Source: Sulfurospirillum diekertiae | Lineage (GTDB): Bacteria > Campylobacterota > Campylobacteria > Campylobacterales > Sulfurospirillaceae | Length of the DNA: 64,000 bases | Assembly: GCF_002162315.1 (NCBI RefSeq) | Contig: NZ_CP021416.1 | Span: 2,368,207-2,432,206, forward strand | Reading direction: 5' to 3' | Part shown: positions 17,254-28,201 of the stretch, piece by piece | How the letters are laid out: every line of letters begins with the position of its first letter | Position numbering within the stretch: position 1 is the first letter of the stretch | Notes under the pieces: model-generated | The model's input: only the letters and a program-made list of their open reading frames with translations | The model's database searches: none | What the model was told of the DNA's origin: nothing | Made by a program: the position numbers and the translations under genes

Positions 17254-18102
17254 TTATTTTGCTAAAGAGCTGACATAAGTGCCAACCGCTGTTTTTTGAA
17301 CATTGGTTAAGCGTCCATCATTGAACTGTGGCATATTACCAATCGTTCCTTTTTTACCCAAACCAAGGACATTGACAACAAATTTAGCACTACCATATAC
17401 ACTAAGATCTGGCGCACTTCCAGCCATTCCCTTACCATCATCACCGTGACATGCCGCACATGTTGCCCAAAGTGCTTTGCCACTCTCAACCAGTGCTGGA
17501 TTGCTGCTTTTTTTAACGACTGAAACTTCTTGCATCACGTACGCTGCAACCGCTTTGGCACTTTCAGCATCCAAAAGTCCTGCTGGCATCTCGCCAAGAG
17601 GATAATTTGAACCTTTAGCACCGCCAAGAATAGTTGCAACAATCGCTGCTTCATTTCCAAATTTGGTCAAGTTCATTGCTTTTCCATTCATGCCATCACC
17701 CGTTACACCATGGCATGGCGCGCATTGTACCAAAAAAACGCCTTCGCCCATTCCCATCAATGTTGCATTGTCAGGATTTGCGAATTTACTTTCAAAATGA
17801 GTGTTGTAGCTTTTTACTTCTTCGTTATATTCACCTATTTGTGAATAACTTGCAAGGGGGTATCCAGCAAGGAAATACCACAATCCCCATACAATAACTC
17901 CTACAAAGGAGAGTGCCCAACCAATAGGAGGTACATTTTTGTATTCTCCAATACCATCCCAATTCTCTTTTGCTAATTCTCCGCTACTTTTATCGGTTTT
18001 CATCTGTCTTATATATTTACCAACAACAAAAATAGTGAGAATTAAAATTGCTGCTGCACCAAGCAATGATAATACGTTTACATTGTCATTCAGCCAATTC
18101 AT
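17254..18102 (-). CDS. ccoP: cbb3-type cytochrome c oxidase subunit III (diheme)
   Basis: A 282-residue subunit that passes electrons to CcoO/CcoN. It has two N-terminal membrane segments (LSLLGAAAILILTIFVVGK and GWALSFVGVIVWGLWYFLAG) and a periplasmic part with two c-type heme sites, CAPCH (about 127-131) and CAACH (about 213-217). Met ligands are plausible in GEMPAGL and IGNMPQF. The ATG at 18102 follows GAGGAGCAATAA. One operon with ccoN, ccoO and ccoQ. Confidence 0.97.
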   Translation of the reverse strand: MNWLNDNVNVLSLLGAAAILILTIFVVGKYIRQMKTDKSSGELAKENWDGIGEYKNVPPIGWALSFVGVIVWGLWYFLAGYPLASYSQIGEYNEEVKSYNTHFESKFANPDNATLMGMGEGVFLVQCAPCHGVTGDGMNGKAMNLTKFGNEAAIVATILGGAKGSNYPLGEMPAGLLDAESAKAVAAYVMQEVSVVKKSSNPALVESGKALWATCAACHGDDGKGMAGSAPDLSVYGSAKFVVNVLGLGKKGTIGNMPQFNDGRLTNVQKTAVGTYVSSLAK

Positions 18103-18115
18103 TTATTGCTCCTCT

Positions 18116-18327
18116 TTATTCTTTCTCTTTGTTTGATGGAGTACGGGTTTCAATTGGAGTATCATCAATATTGTCATGCAATGCGAGATCGCCATATTGC
18201 TCATAATTTCGTGTACCTTTTTTTTTTCAGCCTTGTAAAGGTGATACAAATAACTATACATCATTACGACCAAAAAAACTGTAGCTACAACGTAAGCATA
18301 TGCTTGAATTTCTCTAATTGTTTCCAT
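18116..18327 (-). CDS. ccoQ: cbb3 oxidase subunit IV (CcoQ), frame interrupted at an A10 tract
   Basis: Residues METIREIQAYAYVVATVFLV plus the MMYSYLYHLYKAEKK segment are the single-span CcoQ helix and its cytoplasmic flank. After ten A (minus strand, 18218-18227) the literal frame yields an unlike, Met-rich tail that ends at 18103. The alternate frame gives GTRNYEQYGDLALHDN and IDDTPIETR, which is the usual acidic CcoQ tail, and stops at 18116. A tract of 8 or 11 A would restore the expected protein. This is either a sequence error, or slippage or phase variation making two CcoQ forms. An upstream GTG at 18333 is an alternative start. Confidence 0.8.
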
Positions 18328-18343
18328 ACTCACTGTGAACACC

Positions 18344-19009
18344 TTATTTTAAGCTATTGAGATAGGCAATGAGGGCCACAATCTCTTTGATCTCACCGCG
18401 TTTAAATGCCTCTTTAACCTCTTGGCTTTTCATATCTGCAACAATCAGTGCAGCTTCTTCCATGACAGCTTTTTTAGCCTCTTCATGGGTACCAAGTTTA
18501 GGCATATCAGGTTGATCGTAAGGTGTGTTGAAAACTTTTTTTACGGTCAATGCTTCTGCGTATGCGGTATCAATATCAGCACTGTTTTTAAACATATGTC
18601 TGTACGCTGGCATAATAGAACCTGGCACTACGCTGATAGGATCAGACATATGATACTCATGCCAGTCGCTTGTTCGATAGTTTCCAACCCTCATCAAATC
18701 TGGTCCAGTTCTTTTTGAACCCCATAAGAATGGTCTATCATAGGCATACTCACCACTAAGTGAGTACATACCATAACGGTCTGTCTCTGATTTAAATGGA
18801 CGAACGAGTTGTGAATGACAAGCATTACAGTCATCTTTAATGTAGACTTGACGGCCTGCTAATTGAAGTACCGTGTAAGGTTTTGTACCTACCACAGGAC
18901 GAGCTGTTTCCATAAAGTCAGGTAAAATTGTTACAACACCTGCATATGCAATCACCAAAAATACACCTACCGCAAAAAAGAATGGGTTTCTTTCTAACCA
19001 ATGAAACAT
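18344..19009 (-). CDS. ccoO: cbb3-type cytochrome c oxidase subunit II (monoheme)
   Basis: 221 residues with a single N-terminal membrane anchor (FFFAVGVFLVIAYAGVVTIL) and one c-type heme site in DDCNACHSQLVRPFKSE (about residue 58). PGSIMPAYRHMF supplies the probable Met heme ligand. Transfers electrons from CcoP to the CcoN active site. It lies 15 bp after ccoN with AGGAGG-type ribosome site. Confidence 0.97.
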   Translation of the reverse strand: MFHWLERNPFFFAVGVFLVIAYAGVVTILPDFMETARPVVGTKPYTVLQLAGRQVYIKDDCNACHSQLVRPFKSETDRYGMYSLSGEYAYDRPFLWGSKRTGPDLMRVGNYRTSDWHEYHMSDPISVVPGSIMPAYRHMFKNSADIDTAYAEALTVKKVFNTPYDQPDMPKLGTHEEAKKAVMEEAALIVADMKSQEVKEAFKRGEIKEIVALIAYLNSLK

Positions 19010-19024
19010 AATCCTATCCTCCTT

Positions 19025-20491
19025 TTACGCTGCCATAGGTGAAGCATTTTGAGGTTCAGCCTCAATTGCTTTACTTACAGTCATTGTTTTATACATATTG
19101 TAAGTGAATATGAAGAAACCGATAAGGTATAGTAAACCACCTGTTGCACGAATAGCATAGTAAGGAATAAGTACCGTTACTGTATCGATAAATGAATACG
19201 CAAGGTTACCGAATTGGTCTGTTGCTCTCCACATCATACCTTGAGTAATACCTGCAATCCACATACTTGAGAAGTACAAGACGATACCGGTTGTTTGAAT
19301 CCAAAATTGTGCCTCGATCAATTTTTTACTGAAAATTTCACGTTGAAACATACGAGGAGCCATATGATACAGTGCTGCCATGATCATAAAACCAACCCAG
19401 CCCAATGTACCATCATGAACGTGTCCAGGAATCCAGTCTGTAAAGTGCGCAAGGGCATTAACAGATTTAATTGCTAAGATTGGACCTTCAAGTGTACTAA
19501 ACATATAGAATGTTGAAGCAAAAATCATCAATTTAACCAATGGATTCTCTTTGAGTTGACCCCATTGTCCTTTCATCGTAAGGAGAATATTAATCGCACT
19601 ACCCCAAGATGGAAGAATCAAAATAATTGAAAAAATTGAACCCATGGTTTGTACCCAATCTGGAACAGTTGAGTATAGTAAGTGGTGTCCACCTGCCCAA
19701 AGGTATACGAACATCAATCCCCAAAAAGAAAGAAGTGATAGTTTATAAGAGAAAACAGGTTGTCCAGACTCTTTTGGTAAGAAATAGTAGATCATTGCAA
19801 TAATTGGCACGGTGAAAATAAATGCTACCGCATTGTGACCATACCACCATTGAACCATTGCATCATTTGAGCCTGCATACATTGAAACAGAGTGATACCA
19901 TTTTCCTGTACCTGCAACAAAATAGGTTGGAACTTCCATGTTATTGAAAAGATACAACATTGCAACACCAAGAAATGTTGCGATAAAATACCACATAGAA
20001 ATATAAAGCGTCTTTTCACGCCTAATACCAATAAGACCAAAAATATTTAATCCCCAGAGTACCCATACCACGACAACAAGAATATCCAATGGCCATTCAA
20101 GTTCTGCATACTCTTTAGAAGTAGAAATACCCATAAAAAGGGAAATAACAGCACATACCATTAAGATCATATAAAGCCAAAAATGAAGCTTTGATATGAA
20201 CATCAAAAATTTTGATTCTGCAATCGAAACCTTGAGTACTCTTTGCCCAATGTAGTACCACGCTGCAAAGATTCCGCTTAGTAAGAATCCAAAAATTACT
20301 CCTGACGTATGTAATGGTCTTAAACGACTGAAAGTACCATATTCACCGGCCAAGTAATTCAACTCAGGGAAAGCCATTTGATAAGCGATAACCACGCCTA
20401 TTAACATACCAACGATTCCAAAAAGGATCGCTGCGTAGGTAAAACATTTGGCTACTGAATAGTCATAGTTCAATGCATCTCTAGCCTGCAT
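19025..20491 (-). CDS. ccoN: cbb3-type cytochrome c oxidase subunit I
   Basis: A 488-residue catalytic heme-copper subunit with about 12 membrane helices that reduces oxygen to water at low oxygen tension. Heme and copper ligands are visible in RLRPLHTSGVIFGF (low-spin heme His), WYGHNAVAF, AGGHHLLYS (Cu_B His pair) and WIPGHVHDGTLGW. The ATG at 20491 sits 7 bp behind AGGAGGA; a TTG one codon earlier is unlikely. First gene of the cluster, with its own -10 element at 20544-20549. Confidence 0.97.
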   Translation of the reverse strand: MQARDALNYDYSVAKCFTYAAILFGIVGMLIGVVIAYQMAFPELNYLAGEYGTFSRLRPLHTSGVIFGFLLSGIFAAWYYIGQRVLKVSIAESKFLMFISKLHFWLYMILMVCAVISLFMGISTSKEYAELEWPLDILVVVVWVLWGLNIFGLIGIRREKTLYISMWYFIATFLGVAMLYLFNNMEVPTYFVAGTGKWYHSVSMYAGSNDAMVQWWYGHNAVAFIFTVPIIAMIYYFLPKESGQPVFSYKLSLLSFWGLMFVYLWAGGHHLLYSTVPDWVQTMGSIFSIILILPSWGSAINILLTMKGQWGQLKENPLVKLMIFASTFYMFSTLEGPILAIKSVNALAHFTDWIPGHVHDGTLGWVGFMIMAALYHMAPRMFQREIFSKKLIEAQFWIQTTGIVLYFSSMWIAGITQGMMWRATDQFGNLAYSFIDTVTVLIPYYAIRATGGLLYLIGFFIFTYNMYKTMTVSKAIEAEPQNASPMAA

Positions 20492-20504
20492 CAATTCCTC
20501 CTAC

Positions 20505-20523
20505 TTGTGTTTTTATGTCACAA
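20505..20523. promoter_or_regulatory. CRP/FNR-like inverted repeat in the ccoN leader
   Basis: TTGTG-N9-CACAA is a perfect 5-bp inverted repeat between the ccoN -10 element and its ribosome site, about 14-32 bases downstream of the predicted start site. Spacing resembles CRP/FNR-family boxes, but a downstream position would suit repression or an RNA hairpin. Confidence 0.35.
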
Positions 20524-20543
20524 AAATATCACATAATGTAGGA

Positions 20544-20549
20544 ATTATA
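20544..20549 (-). promoter_or_regulatory. -10 element for the ccoNOQP operon
   Basis: A perfect TATAAT on the minus strand, 53 bp before the ccoN ATG. No good -35 at 16-18 bp is visible, a common finding in Campylobacterota promoters. Confidence 0.5.
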
Positions 20550-20633
20550 GTGCACCAAATCTACAACGAAGCTTAAGAAGATTAAATTTGTGTTAAATAA
20601 AAAAAGTTAAGAAAAAATTTATAATTAGCAGTA

Positions 20634-20659
20634 CAAGAACGATGGAATTATCGTTCTTG
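20634..20659 (-). terminator. Terminator after the response regulator gene
   Basis: A perfect 10-bp stem CAAGAACGAT / ATCGTTCTTG with a 6-base loop spans the response regulator stop codon and is followed on the minus strand by an AT-rich run ending in T6. It separates this operon from ccoN. Confidence 0.65.
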
Positions 20660-21328
20660 CGTATTGATTTTGTAGCCAAGCCCGGGGATATTCTTGATAA
20701 ACTCTTTGTCTGTTTTTTCACGAACACGCTTAATAAAGGTACGTATGGCTGAATCTGTTACTTTTTTGTTTGTCCAAACATACTTCTTAATCTCCTCATG
20801 AAGAACAAATACACCTAAATTTTTGACGAGGACTGAGATAAAAAGTAACTCTTTTTTAGTTAAGAAAATTGTTTTACCCTCTTTGACTAAAACGCGCCTA
20901 CTTTTATCAAATTGATAGCCAAACCCAAGTTCAACAATATCACTTTGATCTAGCATCTCTTTAGAAACAAATTTGAGCGTTGTTAAGAGCTCATCTGGAT
21001 CAATCGGTTTAATTAAATACTTGTCAATACCAACGTCTATCGCTTCTAGAAGTCGCTCTTTTTCACTAAATGCACTTAAAATAATGATGGGGGTTTGTTT
21101 TGATATATGTTTAATCTCTTTTGCCATCATTAAACCGTCCATAACAGGCATCATAATATCTGTGACAACAATGTCAGGTTTATACTTTTTGAACTTTTTT
21201 AACCCATCGTCACCATCGCGTGCGACAATAAACTTAGCAAACTCATCCCCAATTGCACTCTCTAAGGCATTTCTGAGATCTTCTTCATCCTCAACAAACA
21301 AAACCGTCAATTTTGACAATCCACTCAT
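20648..21328 (-). CDS. Two-component response regulator, OmpR-like
   Basis: 226 residues: an N-terminal receiver with the acidic pair VEDEED, phospho-Asp in VVTDIMMPVMDG (about residue 57) and Lys in KYLIKPIDPDEL, followed by a winged-helix Trans_reg_C domain (LTKKELLFISVLVKNLG, DSAIRTFIKRVREK and NIPGLGYKI). It lies 12 bp after a histidine kinase gene. In C. jejuni the pair in this place, next to ccoN, is from memory the butyrate-responsive BumSR system. That identity is suggested by synteny, not proven. Confidence 0.9.
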   Translation of the reverse strand: MSGLSKLTVLFVEDEEDLRNALESAIGDEFAKFIVARDGDDGLKKFKKYKPDIVVTDIMMPVMDGLMMAKEIKHISKQTPIIILSAFSEKERLLEAIDVGIDKYLIKPIDPDELLTTLKFVSKEMLDQSDIVELGFGYQFDKSRRVLVKEGKTIFLTKKELLFISVLVKNLGVFVLHEEIKKYVWTNKKVTDSAIRTFIKRVREKTDKEFIKNIPGLGYKINTQER

Positions 21329-21340
21329 AGCTCTTCCTTT

Positions 21341-22564
21341 TTACTCTTTGACTGAAGGAATAGTGATAGTGAAACAGACTCCATCATTGCAATTCTCTGC
21401 AACGATAAATCCTTGCATACTATTATTGATAATCATCTTACTCATATAAAGCCCCAAACCAGTGCCAGCACTCGCATGTTTTGTTGTAAAATAAGGCTCG
21501 AAAATCTTATCTAAAATAGTTGACTCAATCCCACCAGCATTATCGCAGACTTTAATTATAGCATCTCCAAGCCCTAATGTGTCAATTTCAATATAAATTA
21601 ATCTATTTTTTATTTTGTTGTTGCAAAATGCGTCAATCGTATTATTGATTAAATTAATTAAGACCTGAGAAAATTCATTAAAATAACCTCTGATATTGGC
21701 ATCTTTTTTTATATTAAGCTCGATTGTAACTTCATTTTTTTCTAAAGTACCTCGCATAATATCTATTGCTTCGTTAGCTACATGACTTAGCGCAAAAACT
21801 TCACTTTGACGATCAGGACTGAAAAAATGACGGAAATCTTCAAATCGTTTCGGACATTTTGGAGACAATCTTTTTGGCATGCGCGTAGCTGTCTTCAAAC
21901 TCTATCCCTTTACCTTCATTTTGAAGTCGGTAGAGCTTATTCATTTTATAAAGCGTGATATTAAGCTCAGAAAGGGGTTGTCTCCATTGGTGTGCAATAT
22001 TGGCGATCATTTCACCCATCGAAGCAAGACGTGATTGCTGAAATAAAATACGATCTTTTTCACGATTCTTTTCAACTTCTTCCCGCACACGTTCTTCTAA
22101 CGTTTGATTGAGGATTGTTAAGGCTTTCGTCTGCTCTTTAACTCTCTCTTCAAGGGTCGTATTGAGTTCTTCAAGCTCTTCATCTTTGGCTATCAACGCC
22201 TCGCTTAAGCGAACACTTTCTGTCACATCATAACGAATAGCAATAAACTCTTCAATATCACCATTTTCATCGAGGATAGGAAAAACCGTTGTATTAACAT
22301 AAAATGTACTGCCATCTTTGGCTAAATTTTTAACCGTTGATTTATACGTTTTTTTTGAAGTATGGTTTGCCAAAGTTGCTTAAACGTCGAGGCAGGGACA
22401 TCAGGATGTCTTACGATATTATGGTTTTTCCCTACTAGCTCTTCTTTAGTATAACCCGAGATTTTGCAAAACTCATCATTAACAAAGGTGATAATACCGA
22501 AAATATCGGTTTTTGAGATAATATTACTGCTTTCGATAGCACTCTGATATTGTTCTAATTTCAT
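21341..22564 (-). pseudogene. PAS-domain sensor histidine kinase, two frameshifts as read
   Basis: Three overlapping frames assemble into one cytoplasmic kinase of about 407 residues. Order: a PAS domain (GIITFVNDEFCKISGYTKEEL), its second half (KDGSTFYVNTTVFPILDENG), a coiled-coil with two near-repeats (LNTTLEERVKEQTKAL and LNQTLEERVREEVEKN), the His box ANIAHQWRQPLSELN, then N- and G-boxes (INLINNTIDAF, GTGLGLYMSKMI). Shift 1 is at T8, 22349-22356; one more base gives ILQKKTYKST. Shift 2 is at 21842-21844; one base fewer gives SETIEDFRHFF. No membrane segment is seen. Its start overlaps the TauE stop (ATGA). Confidence 0.82.
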
Positions 22565-23244
22565 AGAATTGCTGCACTGTAACCAAGATATGCCATATAA
22601 ATTCCATATCCAATAATAATAAATGAAGCTATTTTAATCATAACTTCTCTAAATTCACTCCCTTTAAAATCCCACAATAAACCCAAGCCCTAACATTGCA
22701 GGCATAGTCGAAAGTCTAAAAATGGCCATCGTAAAGCCACCTAAAAGAAAAGAACCCGAAGTTGTTGCGGCAGCTAAAAAGAAATAGACCAAACCACAGG
22801 GCAAGAAACCATTTAAAAGACCTAGCCCATAAAAGCTTCCCATAGATTTCGAGTGAATAAGGTGTGAAAAAAGTGTTTTAATCAAAGGATTAAAAGCGAT
22901 AGTCGCCTCTAATGAAGTTAAGAATTTTATTTTTCCCATCATCGATAATCCCATTAAAACCATAAGAATACCGATGACAAAATAGAAATAACCATTTATT
23001 TGGGCAGAAAAGGTAAAAATACTTCCCAATGCACCAAAAAACATACCAAGAAACGTATAGGCACTAATCCGTCCTAAATTATAAGTAAGATGTGCGAGAA
23101 ATTGTCTTAACGAAGAAGTGGAAGAATCAATCTTAGCACTACTATATGCCATGACAAATCCTCCACACATACCGATGCAATGCCCTAAACTTCCTAGAAA
23201 CGCAACACTAATGATTGCTGTAATATCGATGACGTTAATGGCAT
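22561..23244 (-). pseudogene. TauE/SafE-like (heavy-metal-associated) membrane protein, two frameshifts as read
   Basis: An approximately 226-residue six-span membrane protein of the sulfite exporter TauE/SafE family, the branch often found beside cbb3 oxidase assembly genes. Signature pieces are FLGSLGHCIGMCGGFVMAYS (cysteine-rich first helix) and GLLNGFLPCGLVYFFLAAA. The N-terminus reads in a different frame after an ATG at 23244 (shift between 23230 and 23244). The C-terminus reads out of frame at 22666-22669 (T4 on the minus strand), where one base fewer gives IVGFKGSEFREVMIKIA. Without correction the protein lacks its last helix. It lies between carA and the kinase with coupled starts. 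Confidence 0.72.
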
Positions 23245-23255
23245 TGCTCCGTTAT

Positions 23256-24386
23256 TTAAAGTCTATTGGCAAACTCTTGGAAAATGTATCGGCTCTCTTG
23301 CGGACCTGCACTCGCTTCAGGATGATGCTGTACAGAAAAAATGGGCGATTCATTGTATTCAAGCCCCTCAATCGTATTATCAAAAAGGTTCACATGCGTA
23401 ATGCGAGCAACCTTACAAATATCATCAGGAACGTTGTAATTATGGTTTTGCGTTGTAATCTCGACAATATTACTTTTTATATTTTTGACAGGGTGATTAC
23501 CACCATGTTGCCCAAATTTCAACTTATAGGTTGGATATCCATGGGCAATGGAAAGCAATTGATGTCCTAAACAGATAGCAAACATAGGTACTTTTGCTTC
23601 AATTAATTTTTGAATTTGTACCGCTTCATCTTTCAAAATGAGTGGGTCACCTGGTCCATTGGATAAAAAGAGTCCGTGGATTTCACCTTTTTTGTAGCGA
23701 GCGATGACATCATCGGCACTAAAATTATGAGGAATAACCTCAACATCGAGTCCAACTTCACAAAGTTCATTTAAGATATTGCGTTTAATACCTAAATCTA
23801 CGGCAAGAATTTTCTTACCTAAACGTTTAGGTGTAGCATTGTACGCTTGAGCTTCCGCGTCCCAAACACCGTTGACATGGACATACGATTGAGGTGTGCT
23901 TACTTTTTCAATATAATTGACATCTTCAATGCGAGGGCTTGCTTCTAACATCGATTTGAGTTTTGCGGGATCGCTCACCTCTGTTGAAGCGATCATCATT
24001 TTAGGACCCGAATCTCGAATCATTTTGGTGAGATAGCGTGTATCAATGTCACAAATACCCATACTCTCATATTTTTTCAAAAACTCGGGTAAACTTTCCG
24101 TCGATCTAAAATTGGAAGGTGTCTCATTGAGACTGCGTACAAACATACCGCTCGCATAAATCGTAGAACTTTCCATATCATTCTCATTGCATCCCACAAT
24201 ACCAATTTCAGGCATTGTAAATACAACGAATTGTCCTGCATAGCTCGGATCACTCATGATTTCTTGGTAGCCACTCATAGAGGTATTAAAAACAATCTCT
24301 CCAGTTTTTGAACCATCAAAACCAAAACTTTTTGCTTCTAAAAAAACACCATTTTCAAGATAAATCCATACAGGTTTTAACATCAT
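23256..24386 (-). CDS. carA: Carbamoyl-phosphate synthase small subunit (glutaminase)
   Basis: A 376-residue class I glutamine amidotransferase subunit that feeds ammonia to CarB for arginine and pyrimidine synthesis. The N-terminal domain has GEIVFNTSMSGYQEIMSDPSY; the catalytic triad is Cys in FAICLGHQLL (about 265) and His/Glu in VQHHPEASAGP (about 350). Start overlaps the preceding DUF507 gene by ATGA. carB is not in this window. Confidence 0.97.
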   Translation of the reverse strand: MMLKPVWIYLENGVFLEAKSFGFDGSKTGEIVFNTSMSGYQEIMSDPSYAGQFVVFTMPEIGIVGCNENDMESSTIYASGMFVRSLNETPSNFRSTESLPEFLKKYESMGICDIDTRYLTKMIRDSGPKMMIASTEVSDPAKLKSMLEASPRIEDVNYIEKVSTPQSYVHVNGVWDAEAQAYNATPKRLGKKILAVDLGIKRNILNELCEVGLDVEVIPHNFSADDVIARYKKGEIHGLFLSNGPGDPLILKDEAVQIQKLIEAKVPMFAICLGHQLLSIAHGYPTYKLKFGQHGGNHPVKNIKSNIVEITTQNHNYNVPDDICKVARITHVNLFDNTIEGLEYNESPIFSVQHHPEASAGPQESRYIFQEFANRL

Positions 24387-24937
24387 ACTAACATTCCTCT
24401 TTTTCTAAGCTCTTCTTCATAGAGCTTTTCAAAAATCAAATCATACTCTTCAGAACCAGGAACTAAGGTTCGCTTGTAATTCGAAATTTTTTCAGCAACA
24501 TCATCTTCAATCGCTTGAAAATTTGCAATATAGGTTTCAATCGCTGTATAAACAACATTCTTGACACGATTTTCTGTGACATTATAGTCAATCAAACCAC
24601 TTTTCCAACAGATCTCTAATATTTGGTGTGCAATATCGTTATACCTATCTTCATAGGACAGAGTAACACCAAATTCGCGTGCAAGTTTTTTCTTAATTAA
24701 CCAAAACATACTTCTTCGGTCAACTCGCTGAAACTCCATCTCATCTTCATTTTGATCCAAAATCTCTGTAACCCGCTCTTCAAGCGCCGTCTCTTGTTTA
24801 ATATCCGCAACAATCAAATCCTCAGCGACTTTTACAATAGGCTCTAAGCCCTTAAGCATGGTAACAAATCCACAATTTAAAATATCGATCGCTATTTTAT
24901 TGGCAATATAAGGGGCATGAGGCAATCTGATTTTCAT
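24383..24937 (-). CDS. DUF507 family protein
   Basis: 184 residues covering the whole DUF507 family, unknown function, common in Campylobacterota and immediately upstream of carA. Features: MKIRLPHAPYIANKIAIDIL at the N-terminus, an acidic stretch (EILDQNEDEMEFQRVDRRSM) and a C-terminal VPGSEEYDLIFEKLYEEELRKRG. No membrane segments. Translationally coupled to carA. Confidence 0.88.
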   Translation of the reverse strand: MKIRLPHAPYIANKIAIDILNCGFVTMLKGLEPIVKVAEDLIVADIKQETALEERVTEILDQNEDEMEFQRVDRRSMFWLIKKKLAREFGVTLSYEDRYNDIAHQILEICWKSGLIDYNVTENRVKNVVYTAIETYIANFQAIEDDVAEKISNYKRTLVPGSEEYDLIFEKLYEEELRKRGMLV

Positions 24938-25020
24938 CCATAAACCTTACTTCTGAATTTTCCACATTCTATCAAAAGTAAGGTAAATATCTGTTTAGAG
25001 AAAGAAAGAGGAAGGTTTCG

Positions 25021-25548
25021 TCACTCTTTTGTTTGATTATCTTCTACAAAAGGAGGACCTTTTTTAAGGCGTTGTGTAATATCAGAAGCAATTTGAGGAT
25101 TCATCTTTGCTAAGATTTGCGATATTTTTTTAGGCGGCAATCCGAAAATAATAGCTGCACCCTCATGAATAGGGAGCTTTTCAACAATAGCTGCCGCTGC
25201 CGCATCTTTCATTTTAATATAGGTCTCATCTAGCTTATCATTTTTCTTCGATTCCACTTGCTCTAAAAGCTTTTTATTTTCAGCCAGCATTGCAGCAATC
25301 TGTTGCTCTTTGGCTTCGATCTCAGCTTTAGTTTTAGCCAGTGCATTTTCTTTCTCTTTAAGTGCATTTTTTTGTTTTTCAAAAAGTGCATTCGTTGCCG
25401 CTTGCAAAGCTTCAAAGGATTGTCGCGCTTCATCGATTTTTTCAACTTCATGCAAAAGTTCCCCTTTGCGCGTTTCAAAGACTTGCGTACAATCAATCGT
25501 TTCTGCATACACTAAAGAGCTTATCAATAAGATCCAAATACACTTCAT
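25021..25548 (-). CDS. motE: MotE-family periplasmic coiled-coil protein
   Basis: 175 residues: a signal peptide (MKCIWILLISSLVYAET), a long charged coiled-coil (about 30-105), and a C-terminal MgtE_N-like domain (DEGAA type: IHEGAAIIFGLPPKKISQIL and NPQIASDITQRL). In Campylobacterota this family (MotE) is a periplasmic chaperone or partner of the MotB flagellar stator. Its start overlaps the fliJ-like stop (ATGA). Typical gene order after purA supports the call. Confidence 0.78.
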   Translation of the reverse strand: MKCIWILLISSLVYAETIDCTQVFETRKGELLHEVEKIDEARQSFEALQAATNALFEKQKNALKEKENALAKTKAEIEAKEQQIAAMLAENKKLLEQVESKKNDKLDETYIKMKDAAAAAIVEKLPIHEGAAIIFGLPPKKISQILAKMNPQIASDITQRLKKGPPFVEDNQTKE

Positions 25549-25979
25549 TCTCGACCTTTTTTACTTATTTCACCCGCGAACAACATTGTTGATATTTCGT
25601 CCAAATAGAGCTGTTCTTCACGTTTGATCTTCTCCATCATCGTTTGAAGCTCTTGTTCTTCAAGATACTTAAATTTTTCATATTCAATATGTGCTTTTTT
25701 ATACTCTGATTGTAGCTGTTTTGTATTCCGCTGAACAGCAATAAGTTCTTGCTCACAACGTTTTTTATCACGACTTAAGATGCTTTTTTGCTCACCAACC
25801 ATGAGAAGGAGTGAAATCATACCCTCTTTAGGTATTTGAACCGCCGAAATTTCATCGTAAAGAGCCGCTATTTTATGGTTTAACATCCGCTCTTTATTTT
25901 GGCTTTTTAATAGTTCACGCTCGATTGCATCACGTTTTTGTTTTCGAATTTTAGCAATCTTGGAGAACTGGCTTTTCAT
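25545..25979 (-). CDS. fliJ: FliJ-like flagellar export coiled-coil protein
   Basis: 144 residues, nearly all predicted as two long helices rich in Lys, Glu and Gln (KIAKIRKQKRDAIERELLK; RNTKQLQSEYKKAHIEYEKF). This is the antiparallel coiled-coil design of FliJ, the stalk of the flagellar export ATPase. Sequence conservation in FliJ is low, so the call rests on architecture and on neighbour motE. A TTACATGTAA copy lies 10 bp upstream (25989-25998). Confidence 0.62.
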   Translation of the reverse strand: MKSQFSKIAKIRKQKRDAIERELLKSQNKERMLNHKIAALYDEISAVQIPKEGMISLLLMVGEQKSILSRDKKRCEQELIAVQRNTKQLQSEYKKAHIEYEKFKYLEEQELQTMMEKIKREEQLYLDEISTMLFAGEISKKGRE

Positions 25980-26022
25980 AAATTACCTTTACATGTAAAG
26001 ATGAAAGATCTTCTTGCAAAAC

Positions 26023-26088
26023 GGCAAAATATTTTGCCCCGAAGAGGGAAACTATAGCATTCATCGCCTATATCAATGAACACTATAG
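26023..26088. repeat. Two inverted repeats between purA and fliJ
   Basis: GGCAAAATATTTTGCC (26023-26038) is a perfect 16-bp palindrome. A second imperfect 13-bp inverted repeat with ends CTATAG (26052-26088) follows within 15 bp. Either could end the purA transcript or process the downstream mRNA; neither has a long T tail. Confidence 0.5.
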
Positions 26089-26095
26089 CTTTGTC

Positions 26096-28199
<2,104 letters not shown>

Positions 28200-28201
28200 T
28201 A

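Noticed and set aside
22322-22564. A stand-alone short PAS protein
   Set aside because: Continuation of the PAS domain and the kinase core are found in the next frame at a T8 tract, so it is the start of the kinase.
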